From Taxillus chinensis (Eukaryota; Streptophyta; Magnoliopsida; Santalales; Loranthaceae), in the NCBI GenBank assembly GCA_023512835.1, contig CM042085.1:38952324-39016323 (forward strand): a stretch of DNA of 64,000 bases, in the 5' to 3' direction. Below are positions 38,401 to 51,704 of this stretch, one piece after another. Both the position numbers and the translations under genes were made by a program. Positions within the stretch are counted from its first letter, which is position 1, and every line of letters starts with the position of its first letter. The notes under the pieces were generated by a model. It was given only the letters and a program-made list of their open reading frames with translations, was not told where the DNA came from and did no database searches.

Positions 38401-38900
38401 TTAGAAGCATGAACCATGATAAGCGGTAAGTATGATCAACATTAAGATCAGCATGTATTTACTACTATCAATAAAAGCACGATGCATGTTAGAAAGTAAG
38501 TATCTTGTTGGGTAATTTAAATGTGAAACTATGTAGAAGTCGAGCATACCTAATCGGAAGAGTAGTTCGGGAGAATCTTGCATCGAGGTAGGGGCTTTGT
38601 AAATATATACGCGAGTTGATCTTGATGTAACATGTTCCGGTGAGATGTGACTTTTGAGAACATGAGTCGCGTATGAAGTGATACTTGACCTCAATATGCT
38701 TCGTCTTGGGGTGCATGACGGGATTGTTGTTGATAGTAATTGCTTATTTAGTATTGTCGTATTAGAGTGGAATAGATGACATGTTGAAACCGTAGTCGAT
38801 AAGTTGACTTGCATCCGAGTAGGCATGCGAGGCAACTCCCGGCGACTATATATTCGCCTCGGCGGTAGAGGTTGATACGGAGTTTGCTTCTTCTTGAACC
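38401..38900 (-). pseudogene. Copia RNase H remnant
   Basis: The minus strand reads HPKTKHIEVKYHFIRD near 38680-38720, the highly conserved copia RNase H block, and LGMLDF near 38535, the usual end of the domain. Both fall in shifted frames. Upstream, around 38800, there are further fragments of the domain. Confidence 0.85.
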
Positions 38901-40050
38901 ATGAAATTAATCTATTTCCAAGAAAGCGACACGTACCACTTGTGCTTTCTGTCGATCGACGCCCGACAAAGTCGACATCGGAGTATCGAGATAAGGTGAA
39001 GTTGGACTCCTTTGGGTACTAGAGTCCCTAATTCATCGTTCCCTTGAGATACCTTAATATCCATTTAACATGAAGCATATGTGACTCACTTGGGATTCGC
39101 CGATATCGTGCACGGATGCAAGTTGCAAACATAATGTCCGGGCGACTTGGCTGTAAGATACGGCAATGATCACATCATCCTCTGTAGTCGAGTCACATTT
39201 ACGGATATTCCATCCACATCGGGATCTAACTTGGCAGGCGGCATGGGAGTTTTGACGGGAGATGAACCTTCCATACCAAACTTCTTAATAAGATCGCGAG
39301 TGTACTTAGCTTGATTAATGAAGATTCCTTCCTTGATTGTTTAACTTATTCCAAGGAAGGGGCAGTTCTCTCATCATGCTCATCTCAAACTTGTCATCAT
39401 TAACTTTGCAAACTCTTCACAAAGCTTCGGTTTGTTGATCCGAAAATAATATACATCCACGTATATACGTACGATTAGAGTATGTCCTTTCTTTTACGTA
39501 GAAATAAGGTGGTGTCTATCTTCCCTTTTGGAAGTTGTGACGGGAATTCGACGAGTGTGTCGTACCGGGCTCTTGAAGCTTGTTTTGAGCCATATAAAGC
39601 TTTCCGAAGCTTGTAGACTAGATGTCTGCCTTAGGTTCAATGAGGCTGGGAGGTTGTTCGGCGTACACCTCCTCTTGAAGATCTCCGTTCAAGAATGCGC
39701 TCTTGGCGTCCATTTGATAAACTATGAAGTTTTCATATGAAGCATACTGTGAGAAATATTGAGATTGCCTCGAGTGCTTGCTCTGCGGGCAAGGTCTCAT
39801 CATAGTGTCATTATTCCTGCTACTTGCGATATCCTTTAGGCTACGATCGGCTTTGTTCAGGATTCTTATTCCGTCCGTATCAAGCTTGTTCAGGAACACT
39901 CGTTTAACTCTCGATGACTTACGAGACTTAGGCCTTGGTACTGGAGTCACACATTATTTCTTTTAAATTGATTGACTCTTCTTGCATAGCCTCATCGATT
40001 CGAATCTGAAGAGCTCATCTATTCTTTTTAGTTATTTGAGATAGAAAACA
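38900..40050 (-). pseudogene. Copia reverse transcriptase remnant
   Basis: The minus strand gives QMDAKSAFLNGDLQEEVY at about 39650-39710, the classic copia RT motif. An interrupted IYVDD-like catalytic segment with a two-base loss lies near 39445-39470. The best frame is 39618-39950 (110 residues). Frameshifts occur every 50-150 bases. Confidence 0.88.
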
Positions 40051-40299
40051 CGAGTAAAGACACAAGTTGAAAGTGGCTGCTCTTGTTCTTACACCATGAT
40101 AGGATCACCGATCACTTAATCGAAGGATGGTTTCGTGTCCATACGTAATTACATGCATGTGATGGTTGATCTTGAATAATTTGAAGCTGCCCAGTTAGGT
40201 GGTTCGGGTATATCTGCTGGTTGAGCGTCTTCGGACCAGATGTTTCGGTATTAGAAGGTACGGTAGAACTAGGTAGTTCTTGACCACTTTGTTTCTTTC

Positions 40300-41450
40300 G
40301 GTGTTAATTGGTCAGGACAGGCTTGAAGGTGCTCCGGAATTTTGGGTATCCGAAGGAGTATGTCAGGAGCTTAATGGTAGTCCTGAGTCCGAATCATTAG
40401 TAGTATCATCCATATAATTTCTTTGTGCCTCGTCGATGAAATGTGGTTGGTCGGAATGTGTAACGGAACATTAATAAACTTCGAATAGTCGATGTTGCTT
40501 TATCGGGACTGTACATTTGAACTTGAAGAAGCGACTTTTGACCAATCAAGATTAGTTTCATCAAAGGTCACATGGATAGATTTTCCAACTTTAAAAAGTT
40601 TTATTGAGGACCCGATAAGCCTTGCTATGTAATGAGTACCGACAAAAATCCCGTCATGATTTTTGGTTCAAATTTATTCCGGGTTTCTTTGCCGTTTATC
40701 GATATATAGCAAGTACACCAAAAGCTGAAATGTGAAATTGAAGGCTTTCGTCCTCTCCACATCTCATAGGGTGTTTTTATGGTAGATTTATTTATTAGAG
40801 TTCATTACCGAACATAGCGGGCGGTGGATCTGACTTGACCCGTAAAGCGAGAGGAAGCGTTGCTCCTGCTAACATAAATCCCGGCCTCGACTAAAGTACG
40901 ATTCTTGCGCTCAGTTACCCCATTTTGTTGTGGAGTTAAAAGGCGTGGAGAAGTCGTCTTTGAATGCCACTGTTAGAACAATATGATCTCATTTACGAAA
41001 AATCAAATTTTGTACCATGATCACTATGATGCACTTTATACTCGATCTTGTGAGTTGCTTATCTAGTTGAAAAGATCTACAAGATGCTCAAAGTTTGATC
41101 CTTTGATTTTAGGAACATCACCCATGTGTATACGGGTGAAATCATCGATAACCACAAGGGTATATCTCGCGCCTGACCCGGCGAAGGAACAGAAATAGGA
41201 CCGGGGTCTATATGAAGAAGTTGCGAGAGGAGCGAGATATTGAGTTAAGCGATTTGCTCTTAAAGCTATGTTTGGTGTTTGCCAAGTTGGCATTCTCGAC
41301 GAGAGAGTGTCTGCGGAGTATTTGAGTTTAGGTAGACCGGTGACAAGATCGAGTGATGCTAACTTAGACAATGTCTTCAAAAGTTTAAATGTGCGCGTCG
41401 CTTGTGCCCATAACTAAACTATCTTAATCGAAGCTTTAGTGAGGAAGCAT
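40300..41450 (-). pseudogene. Copia GAG-pre-integrase and integrase remnant
   Basis: The frame 41063-41380 contains LASLDLVTGLPKLKY, the GAG-pre-integrase signature, and RYTLVVIDDFTR with the catalytic Asp of the integrase core. Both are shifted by indels. Further integrase fragments run leftward to about 40300. Confidence 0.85.
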
Positions 41451-42899
41451 ACGAGGGTCGGAAGAATTATTTTTTAAGACCCCGAGTATATGTTCCCATC
41501 TCATGATCCGGATAACTTAACATCTTCGGATAAGTTTTCCCATTTTGTACGCGTGTTGGACATAAAGGAAATAGTAAATCCTTTGTCATGAAATGGTGAC
41601 ACTTACGAAATTATGCTTGAGCAACCGACTAGTGCAACTACTAGTGATTGATACCCGACCGTTGGTTAAAGTGCCATACCCGACGGTCTTTCCCTTCTTT
41701 GTCGCCATATGAAACAGAGATGGACCTCGTTTTTCATTAACACACCAGCGATCGATCACCGTCATATGTCGGGCGTCCATTATCGAGGATCCACTTGCTT
41801 TGATTGATCTTTAACTTCAAGTGATCTGCGGTACATTCCGAGATGCTCTGAAAAACAACGATTTACTTGTTGGTGCCCAAACTTGTTTCGGGCGGTTAGA
41901 AAGAAACGCGATAATGTTAACGATTCGGATTTGACTTTCTTGAGACTTTTAGCTCTCCAAGTTGACTTTAATTTGTTAGTTTAATTTGCTTCTTTTTATT
42001 TGGGTTATCTTGGGAGAGATACTCCTTTGAGGTTTAGATTTTGTTTTGCTCGAAGAACCCTTTTTATTAAACTGATCTTTATTGGTACAAATTTGATTAC
42101 AAAGCCGAGTTATCAGATAAACTCCAACATTCATAGTGATAATGACCTATTTCCCTCTGAGATGGAACAAACACCATAATGCGAGAGTACAAACGAGGAT
42201 CTGAGTCTCTTAGATTTTACGGACTTTCTGCTGTTCTGTGGCCTAATCCATTGCGTTTGGGTGACACGCTCTTGTACTGAATGCGTCGGCCTTTGCCTTT
42301 CCTTTTCTTTTTGGGTCTTCTGATTTTGGCTTTAGCTGCGGCGACCTTCGCCTCTATCATTAGTTACGGGTCTGCTTGCAGGGAAGTAGAATGATGACCT
42401 CGACTCAGATCATAAACTATGGTGCCACGAAATGAAACCGTCCAACGGTTTTAGGCGTTAACAAGATATAAGTTGGTTAGTTTTTGGAGTGAAATCGGGA
42501 GGACACTCGGTAAGCTTGAGCATTGGAGGTTGATGATTAGAGCCTAGGCGGGTTTGACTCGAACATTATCCGGATCAGTCCTAAATGAAGAGCTATTTCT
42601 CTGGATTTAAGCCGCTTACGATTTATTTCCTTTTCTTGTTCAAGTTCATTCTCGAGTCTTTTTACGATAACTTTTAGGCTGAGAAATTGGTATTTATGAG
42701 ATGATTTTCAGCCTTAGATCGTGATACCAAGCTTCTTTTCCTTTGAAGTCGACTATGTCCTTTTCAAGTCTAGTAATAGTAAATTCAAGGCGTTTATTGA
42801 CTTTCCATATCTTTGTACATTTGAGTAATTATTAGTCTCTCATTCTTTTCATGATCACGTTCGGTAATAAGAGATTCTATTTTACTCGTGAGCTGAGAG

Positions 42900-44100
42900 A
42901 TAGAAGGTACCTCGATATTTGCCATGCGTGACGTTGGCTTAGGGTTGGCTCGTCATACGAGGATTCCTTCTCTTACTTAGTGCCATCTGATGTACTTTGT
43001 CCGGCCTTCCTCTTGTTCTTCTTTGTTGTCACGAGGTGGTACGTGGGAGGTAACCTTGTCACTTTTCTCTGCCGTCTTAGATTTGGATCTGCATTCCTTG
43101 GCCCGGTGACCGGGTTTTCCACAATTAAAGCATTCTTGGGAGCTCGACTCAGGTCGTTCTCCTTACGGATGATGAGGAGCCTCTTACGAATCCTTTACTA
43201 CTTTTCGAAGGAATCGTTCAAAGGATTTAACAAGAAGAGCTATTTCCTCTTCAAATGCAGTCGGAGTTCTACGACTCATCCGTATCATCCTCTTGATGAT
43301 TACTAGAGCATTAAGTAGCTTTGAGGACTACCCTTTTTCTTTCCGAGCTATTTTCTCATCACGGTCGGTGTATCGAATACGACCTCATGGTCCGAAGCTC
43401 TCCGTATATTTCTTCAAGGGCGATAAACGGCCGATTTTGTCAACTTGCAGTTTGGGTTTGCTTGGAGTAGTAAGCGATCCGGCAAGGATCGAAAGAACTT
43501 GTCATTGATTTGAGGCGGGTGTAGTGTTCATTGACGGTTTTAGCTCTAGAATGAGCTTGCCGAATCTCCGATAGATACTCTCAAGGGATTCGCCAAGTTT
43601 ATGATTGAAACTCTCGAAGTTAAATACGAGAGTACGTATCACGTTTACATGCGGGACTGACTTCCCTCATGAAGGGATTGTCGGTTTATCATGAACGACT
43701 TTTCTTGTGACGTGCAGCCCTGGATGTCCGTGAAAGCCTCGGAATCCAAAGACGATGTAACGTAAACGAGCCCCTATTTAGCGCCTTTGCTAGGCTCTTT
43801 CATCGTTGGTAAGTTCGACATCAGTCTTTGGCCTTAACTCCATGTTCTCCGATAGTCATCGGAATTGGAATCTCTGATGAAGACGGGGCCACGTAATGAG
43901 ATAGTCATGGCATACCATGAACATCTTCATGCGAGCTTTCCACTAGGAGAAAAGCTTCGAGTGTGAATTTGGGCGGTTTTGTCGAGAGTAAAACCCGAAC
44001 TCCGTGGTTGGCGGTGGAGGGAGCGGCGGGTTGGGGTGGTTCGACGTTTTCTTTGTTGCTCCGATTCGAGATGGGCTCTTGTGCACCTCCCGGAGTTAAA
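42900..44100 (-). pseudogene. Copia gag remnant with zinc knuckle
   Basis: At 43091-43132 the minus strand encodes CFNCGKPGHRAKEC, a perfect CX2CX4HX4C zinc knuckle that binds element RNA. Near 43911-43950 it reads KARMKMFMVCHDY, typical of the copia gag core. The intervening frame is broken by indels. Confidence 0.8.
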
Positions 44101-44174
44101 GCGTGTTGAATAGCATCTTGCTTTCTTCGGCCATTCTTGTGAGTGAAAGAGTGGGATCTCTGCTTAGAACAAAT

Positions 44175-44193
44175 AGAGCTTGCTCGATGCCAC
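44175..44193 (-). promoter_or_regulatory. Degraded primer binding site of the copia element
   Basis: The minus strand immediately after the 5' LTR (CCATCA) reads AGTGGCATCGAGCAAGC, one base lost and one changed relative to TGGTATCAGAGC, the initiator tRNA-Met primer site. Confidence 0.65.
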
Positions 44194-44194
44194 T

Positions 44195-45537
44195 TGATGG
44201 TCCTTGGAGCCCTGGGGGGGGGTGAATAGGCTCTTATCGAAACTCTTTATTCTCTTATGACACAAACACTTATCCAGTTAAGTGATAGAATCTTTACGGA
44301 AGATAACTGAGATAGTGGAAGTATTTTGTTTTATTATCAAAAGATAAATCCGACAAAGTAGAAGCAAGACTCTTACACTCTGTTTATAAAAGGATTCACA
44401 CTTTAGCCTATATTATGTCTTTGAACTCTTGTGCATACAGGATTGATTCGAGCTCGCTTTCACACACCTTTGCAAATGTACAAGTATGAATATTTATACA
44501 AAAACATTCTAAAGGGCAACCTTGGAACTTGTAGTTCCGGAATGCGTTAAACCTTGCTATTCTCGGTAATCTCTGTCTTGTTTGTTGTGGTTTGTGGAGC
44601 TCAAGATCTTGGGTTTGAAGAGTATAAGTGCCTTTGTGAGTTCCCAAGTATAATTAAAGTTGTGTCACATATCCGGGTGATCCACGTGTAAGATTCTTGG
44701 GGTTCTTAACGAGTTTGTCTTATATCGGGACACCCACAGTGATAACCTTTAAATGCGGTAAGTTGAAGTAGCATCTTCTTGGTCGGTGTAATTTTCCTTA
44801 CTCCGTTGCTAATGAAGCTCGGAAACCTTACTCCGTGTTAGTGGTTGCTTACTCTAGTATCATTTGATGTTTGGAATCCTTAGTCCGTGTCGGCGCTTCC
44901 ATACTCGCATGTAAGTTCCTTTTCCGTATGTAAGTTCCTTACTCCGTGTGAGTCTAGAGGATCGGATGGCTTACTCCGTCTTGCACATCCTTTACTCCGC
45001 ATGAGTGGTGGTGCAGATTCCTTACTCCTCATCTGGTTTCTTACTCCATGCGAATAAAGATTGGGTCCTTATTCCCGTGCTCCGGTACTTCCTTACTCCG
45101 TATGTATGAATGACTCGGATGCTTACTACTGTGTCTTCTTTACTTTAGTTCACTTGAGTGAAGACTTAACTTTTTAGCTCCGTGTCGACTCTTTTACTTC
45201 GTGCGACCTTGTAGACCAAGATTCTTACTCCGCATCAGTTTGACTTAGTCCGTTTGAGATATTAAGAGTGGATTCCGTAATCCAGTAGCTTTTAAGTTCT
45301 TAGTCCGCACGAATGTTCCTTATTACGTATGTATTGGTGACTTGGTTATTTACCAAGTGTTTTGACACTCACTCTTGTCCGGATCGGGATTATGTATCTG
45401 TCCTTGGCTTTGCTCTCACGAGTGTATCTCGGGATTAATAACATATCTTTTGCAATGATCGAAGAAAACACAAAAGATCTCGGATCAAATTACGAAGGGC
45501 TTTATCGGCATGATCCAAATTAAGGGCTGATCCATCA
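44195..45537 (-). repeat. 5' LTR of the copia element
   Basis: 1343 bp, TGATGG to CCATCA. It differs from the 3' LTR by many 1-6 bp indels, far more than expected from substitutions alone. Confidence 0.85.
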
Positions 45538-45675
45538 TAGCCTTTGCGGGGACGTGGAGCATGCGGGACGAGGAGCGTGGGTCATATCGGGAGCCGACCC
45601 GGCGTGAAGATGGTTGCGCGTATATATATATATATATATATATATAAAATCGTTTGCTTTCATTAACAAACATCT

Positions 45676-46696
45676 TGTCACGCCCCGAATTACGACCACG
45701 GAAGACGACGACTTCCCCACGCCCACTCAGAGTCGTGGGGTTGGTGACATCCAAACTTATGCAATACGCCGAGTGTAATAAATCCAAAATTAATTAATGA
45801 GCATAGCGAGTGCAATCAGTCCACATAATTATCCAACACACTAACGACTCACAAATTAGTTCCACCAAAAAGGTACGTAAAGCCGTCCACGGACCTAGTT
45901 CGGAAAATAAGTAAATAATAGAAAGTAGGCAAATTACATAGAAGATATCCTACTCAAAGATGTCCCGCCCTTGCTCTTATGACTCCAGCAGTTACTCCTA
46001 CAACTCCTGTAAGGAAATAGAAATATAAGTAGGGTGACACGTATGCCCGGTAGGTGATCCCCATCTCCGGTCCTACTATCACATGAATTCCTAAATCTGT
46101 ATGATCGGTGTATTCTTGTCTTAGTGTAGTGTCGCGTTCTATCACAATTAAATTTCATTAAATCATAAACAAGTCATCGCATCACATTCCATGGGATTCC
46201 CATTACCAACTCCGGGAATTCAAAACCTTACTAGTCGGCCATATGTGGGACTGTGGTGTCCTTAATGACAACTTTGCCACATATGGGACCTGGGTTACCA
46301 GCCACATAGGGGACCCACGGCCTCTTGCCGGCCCTATGTGGGACCCGCGGTTTACTGACAAATTTCACGACAATTATCCACACTCTCGATTAATCGACAT
46401 CAATTTAAACACAAGATTTACACTCGTAATCAATAAACAAGATTTCCAAGAGTAGAGAACTGGTACAACAATCCTCTGAGCATTAAAATCACCAATCAAT
46501 TAATACAAAGCCACGGTGGTTATTTGTATTCGTATACGTGTATGTTCCTCCATACGAATTCACCAACGAGTTAATAATTTAAATTCCAAATACCGCATAG
46601 AAATATTTTAATTATGCACTTATAATCTCACCATTAATATTCGGTTATAATTAATATTTAAATGCCAAGTAAAACAAAAAAACTACATATATAAGA
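45676..46696 (-). repeat. Truncated 3' LTR of element C
   Basis: Matches the left half of 51706-53891 from TGTCACGCCCCG. Homology stops at about 46696 (ACTACATATATA), where the right LTR continues into a TA microsatellite and here pol-end sequence starts. About 1.2 kb, including U3 and the TATA box, is missing. It keeps the CCACATATGGGACC array at about 46228-46350. Confidence 0.85.
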
Positions 46697-47900
46697 TCAC
46701 GCATCGACTCTCGCGCTCCAGGTGCTCCTCCATGTTGCGGTGACGCCACAAAACACGAACCAACGGAATTGTCTTGCCCGCAAGACACTGCTCTGACGGT
46801 CAAAATGCGGGCGGGTGCCTCACAACGGAACCCATCATACGCGACTCTATTTCTCGCCAATCAAGCACATGAGAAAGATCACGGGTAATATTTCCATGGC
46901 CTGGGAGACATGGAAAACATCATGAACACGAGCTAGCTCGGATGGTAACTCCAATCGATGAGCCACTGGTCCCGTGACAGCGGTGATAGGAAAGGACCTA
47001 CAAATCGAGGTGAGAGTTTGGAACCTCGCCCAAACCGCCTTTGCCCCCGTCGTGGCGAGACTCGCAAGAAAGACGCGATCCCCTGAACCAGTAGAACGGT
47101 CGCCGGTATACGTCGGCATATGATTTTTGTCGACTACGGGGTACATCAACATCCCATTGTCGAATCGAACCTGAACCAACTCGGTAGTCTCTGAATCATA
47201 TTGGGACCCAAAACAAGCCTCCTCCACTGCACGGGCCCAACATAGAGGGAGGCGACACGGTTGCCCATACAATGCCTCATATGGCGCCCGTCCCCCATCG
47301 TGGTCGATAAAGGTGTTGTAGGAGAACTCCACCAAGGAAGGTGAGCCTCCCACTACCACCAAAATCAACACACAAGCACGAGCATATCCTCAGAATGCGA
47401 ATAGTGCGCTCGGGTGACCATCGTCCTGCGAGGGTGGTAAAGCCGTACTCAAATTCACTCGGGTGCCCGATACCGGCTGTGCTGCCCTTGAGAAGCGTGT
47501 AAGTGAACCGAGCATCTCTATCGAAACAATCGACAACGGCACACCGTACAACCGTACGATCACGTCGACATAACGCTGTCCCCAAGGTCCGGAGTGGATC
47601 GGTCTCACGAATCGGAATAAAGTGGGCAGATTTCGTCAAACGGTCCTGACAGCCCAATAGTATCATGTCCTCTGGAAACGAGAAGCCCCGTGACGAGGTC
47701 CATGTCCACATGATCCCACTTCCACTTCGCACGAGGTAACGACTGCCGACTCACCGCGGACCACAAATGCTCGACCTTGTTGCTTCTTTGACACGTTAAA
47801 CACCGTCGAACAAACTCCCTGATGGCTTTCTTAAGGCCCGGCCACCAGAATTGTTGCCGGACGACGCAGTACGTCTTCGTTTCCCCCGGGATGAACGATA
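46697..47900 (-). pseudogene. Element C integrase and chromodomain-like end
   Basis: In shifting minus-strand frames: LTKSAHFIPIRETD (47600s), VDVIVRLYGVPLSIVS (47550), VEFSYNTF, APYEALYGQPCRLPLCWA (47250) and VAHRLELPSELARVHDVFHVS (46930). These are the ordered blocks of a Ty3/gypsy integrase and its C-terminal extension. Near 46730-46780 an LWRH.NMEE-like reading suggests a chromodomain that would steer insertion to heterochromatin. Frameshifts are frequent. Confidence 0.85.
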
Positions 47901-48099
47901 AGCGAGAGTGATGAAATTCCTCTAAAACTGCCTCCCCCGGAGAGGAGATGGAACAATCGATCGACCTCGATAGCGCATGGCTGTGGTCGAGAATCCTCGA
48001 TCCAGTCCAGGGAACGTACGAAGTCCGAATCGGTCTCGGATGACCTCCACTCTACCCATCCCCCAAGCCCAGGCCTCAATAACCGACGTCGCCGCTCGG

Positions 48100-49560
48100 G
48101 AGCCGCTCTGTGACCGCTCGCTCGGCCACTACTGCTTGCTCCTTGCCTGGGCGCCAGCCTCGGAGAAGCTAGTTGCCCCATGTCTCCATTCCTTGATAGC
48201 AGAGAGCCACCGTGGCTTAGCTCTTAGCTCAGGCATCAGTCTCTACATTCCCCTTCCCGGTGTATCTTGAAGATCAAAGCTGGGCTATGTCCTCTCCCAA
48301 CGCCTCTGTCAAGATTCAAATCCCGTGAAAAGATATCTTTGCAAACTCTTGTGGTCAGTATATGCCAAAAACTTCTCCCCAAAGAGATAGTGCTTGCCCG
48401 ACTCTTCGATGCAAAATCACTGCGGCCGGCTCTAAATCATCGTCGGGTAGTTCTTCTCATGGGTCCTCGGCTAGCGGGAACCATAGCAATTACCCGTCCT
48501 TCTGCGTGAGCACACGACCGATCAACATTAGAGGCATCCACAGTAGACCTCATAGGGTACACCCTCTGTGGCGAGGACCGGGATAGGTGCCGAAGTCGAT
48601 CGGCCTTCAGGCGGCGAAAGCATTCTCACAAGCATGTCCCGGTCAAACCGTACTCCCTTCCGGGTCAAACAGATCATCGGTGCATCTAAAGCAGGAGAAG
48701 TCCTTCGACAAACCTCCTGTAATAACCCCTTGACCCTAGAAAACTCCGAATCTAAAAACATTCATTGGCCGCTTCCAAGACATCAACGCGATCTTGCCGA
48801 GATCTCCGTAATGACACCCTCCGATGATACCACGTGCCACTAAGAACTTCACCCTCTGCGACCAAAAGTCACACTTCGTGAATTTTGTATATAGTCCATG
48901 GACCCTCAACGTCGCACGACACCACATGTAAATACTCTGTGCTCGTCCTGTATCCAGGAATAAATCAAGATATCATCAATAAAAACACCACGGCCGATCC
49001 AGATAGGGTGTGAAAATCTGGTTCATCGACCCCATAAACACCGGCAGGGCATTAGTGAGCCCGAAGGGCATCCACCAGCCATAATGGCCATATCTACAAC
49101 TAAAGTACATCTTGGGGATGTCGACTCTCGCACATGCGCGGTGGTATCCGGACCTCAAATCGATCTTGGAAAACCAACGGCACCTGACTGGTCAAACAAA
49201 TCATCGATCCTCGGTAGGGAGTCATTATTCGCTGTCACTGGTTCGGCCGTGGTGATCCCGATGCTTAGCCAAAGCGAACCATCTGCGGCTCTGGAATAAC
49301 ACGGAGCACTCCAGGTGAACTACTCCATCTAACAAAACCACGCGCAAGATCGTCTCGCCTCTTGAGCTCTTGAAGCTCGGCGGTGCCATCTGTGGCCGCA
49401 ATCGTTGGAGGTGTTGTCCCGGTAAAGAACTCTCCCGAAGTCCACCTCTCTCTGGCGGTAATTCGACCAAATCCTCGGGAAACACTTGGGAACCCATCCA
49501 CCACCTTGGTAGCACCCACCGCACACTCTGGGGGGTCAACTAGAGTTAGACAAGCTAATT
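48100..49560 (-). pseudogene. Element C reverse transcriptase and RNase H
   Basis: Near 49330-49520 scattered frames read FPEDLVELPPER and LARGFVRWSSSP, the entry to a Ty3/gypsy RT. The frame 48976-49158 gives [20 protein letters not shown] and PYLDR, immediately before the catalytic block. Near 48540-48600 the minus strand reads GVPYEVYCG, matching the start of the RNase H core (..VYCDAS). Many indels interrupt the gene. Confidence 0.83.
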
Positions 49561-49999
49561 AATGGGTTACATCACCCCATCCTTGGCTTTAAAGGCCCCA
49601 ACTTGCATGCATCCTCCGGCCACTCCACGAAAATACCCCGAGTGCCCTCACGGTGTAAGGAAGGTCACTCGTCGCCTATAACGTTCAATCACCCTCCACA
49701 CGGATCGACGAGTCCATGCCCAAAATCCATCAAAGGCATCAAAGTGCATCACAAATAGGTTACATCGGAGGTCAACACCTCGAGAGTAACCTCGCATCCT
49801 CGCATGACCTTATCAATCACCCCGGGGCCCCTACGGGTGTATCAGCCACAAGGGGCTAATCAACGGTGGTATTATCCAACTGGTCCCCCTCCGGTGGAGT
49901 GCGAAATGAACGAGTGTAAGCTTACCGTGATCAATCAAAAACAAGACAAATGGTCGTGAAACCAAAATTGTACCTCTCATGGTGGCCCATGACTCGCCT

Positions 50000-51310
50000 C
50001 ATCAATCGGGTGGAACTTGCCCTCTCGTCGGTGATAGCATAGTTCCTCCCTGCGCACACTGCCGCTGGCCTAACTCGTCAGTAGCTCGATCATTCTGTCC
50101 CTTGGCTCGGGCCTCCCGCTCGAGGTCGCTGGCTACTAGCAGTCGTCCACTGTTCACATCCACTGGTGTGCCCTCGATATGGAGTCCCGCTCCTTTCGCC
50201 CCGGTCACGAAGGTCGATGTGGCCCCCGTAACACTAGCCGATGTGACGAGAAGGACACTCTCTCTATCCCGTGTCCCGGTCCCCACATAGAAAACACTTG
50301 AGTAGGTTGCCACTCTTCCGCCTGATCCGCCTCCTTATTTCCCGAAGTCCTTGGGATCGACACGTCCCCTAAAACACGTGGGAGTGGGCGCTGCACAGTT
50401 CCCCGTATATGAGAATTTGGGCACCGGCCTCTTGTCCCCCCGTCCGCCTCGGTTGCTCCTCTCTTGGCCTCTTTTGGCTAGGCCCGATGAGCCTCCTTGG
50501 TTTCGAGTCCTGATCCGGTTTAAGTCCGGCTCTCCAATAAGTGCCTTGTTGGCCAGCGTCGCAGCAGGTGGTCAACTCCATCATGTTCGGTCCTCTCTGA
50601 GTGATGGTCTCGGACCATCTATGAAATCCTGGGTCTTATTAGCCTCAACCCTCCATGACTGGGGCCAGTCTCCCTGGCTCGGTGGAAAGCATGACATGCT
50701 CTGTCCTGGTCAGCGCCTGCTCCAATGTGTAGTACTCCCGTCGCCTCGTCTTGCCCACGGAGCAGGGAAATACTGTGTAGAAGAGCTCCCGAAGTCCTCC
50801 CATGCCATCGGGCTCTCGTGAACATGCTTCCACAGCGTCCCACCACTGCGGGCCCCAACTAGGAATGTGTGGCTAGCGGACCTTAGCCTCTTCGGCACTG
50901 GATCGGCTCGAAGATGTCTTTGTCCATTTGACCCATTCCTTGGCCTCATCGGGTCTCGTATTCATCTCAAACTTCGTCGGTTTTGCGCGGAATCGACTCA
51001 CCCGAATGACGAGCCTGCGGGCGGAACTGCCGTGACCCATGGGCGACTCTCCTCTTAGAACCTCCTCTCCACCGCTCCTGCTGAGGCTGCTGCTGCTTCC
51101 TCAGTTCCTCGAATCACCTCTCTGGCCACCTCTCTCATGGTACCCTGCATGGCACACGGATTTGGCTCGATATTTGAGCCTATATCTGCGACTATCTCGA
51201 ATCAAGGCCCGAGTCTTTGGAGAACTCTGTTCTCCTTGTGATTCGGACCGAATGGATAGCTCCTCTGCTGGACCTTGAGCCCTAGTCTTGGGTGTCGTTC
51301 GCACCAACAC
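50000..51310 (-). pseudogene. Element C gag remnant
   Basis: Minus-strand frames near 50640-50850 contain a WED/ELFY and RREYYTLEQAL series resembling the Ty3/gypsy retrotransposon gag core (the part with W-E-F and an LEQG-like block). The N-terminal part around 51100-51310 is a short basic frame (MLVRTTPKTRAQ). No uninterrupted ORF remains. The downstream part to 50000 probably holds the zinc knuckle and start of the protease, which I cannot read clearly. Confidence 0.65.
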
Positions 51311-51690
51311 ATATCAACAATATCTATTAACTACATTGCGCTAGTCAACTAACCAAATTATGGGGTTATTCACTAGACTCCTTAGGTTTAAACTAGCATC
51401 TTATGAATTTCCGGTTAATCATCATCAATTATCAAAGAAGGAAACCCACAAATAGTAATAGTATAATCAATACAAGCACGTCATTATAAGCATCATTAGG
51501 ATGATTTAGTGCCTAGATATGCGGAGTCACGCGGCATGTATGCACCCCTAAATGCTTCTAGGATGATCCGATCAACCCTCGGTCAACCCGAACACATATA
51601 AGGATTCGTTGATCGGGCCCCCTCCCTATAGTCTTCCAAGCTACTAAGTGTCTATCAACCACCCCTCACTAACCTAGGTCCACTAAACCA

Positions 51691-51704
51691 TGCTCTAATA
51701 CCAA
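51691..51704 (-). promoter_or_regulatory. Primer binding site of element C
   Basis: The minus strand reads TTGGTATTAGAGCA just after the 5' LTR end, one change from the initiator tRNA-Met site TGGTATCAGAGC. Confidence 0.85.

Larger units (their letters stand above)
33121..45537 (-). mobile_element. Ty1/copia element nested in the right LTR of LARD A
   Basis: LTRs 33121-34492 and 44195-45537 begin TGATGG and (right copy) end CCATCA, a perfect 6 bp terminal inverted repeat. Flanks TAGCTT (33115-33120) and TAGCCTT (45538-45544) fit a target duplication in a LARD site that reads GATTAGCCTTTGC at 12070-12082. Minus-strand order is gag, integrase, RT, RNase H, then about 3.9 kb of further sequence before the 3' LTR. 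Integrase before RT defines Ty1/copia. The extra 3' region recalls the env-like region of SIRE/Maximus elements, but the lineage is not certain. All frames are heavily broken. Confidence 0.85.
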
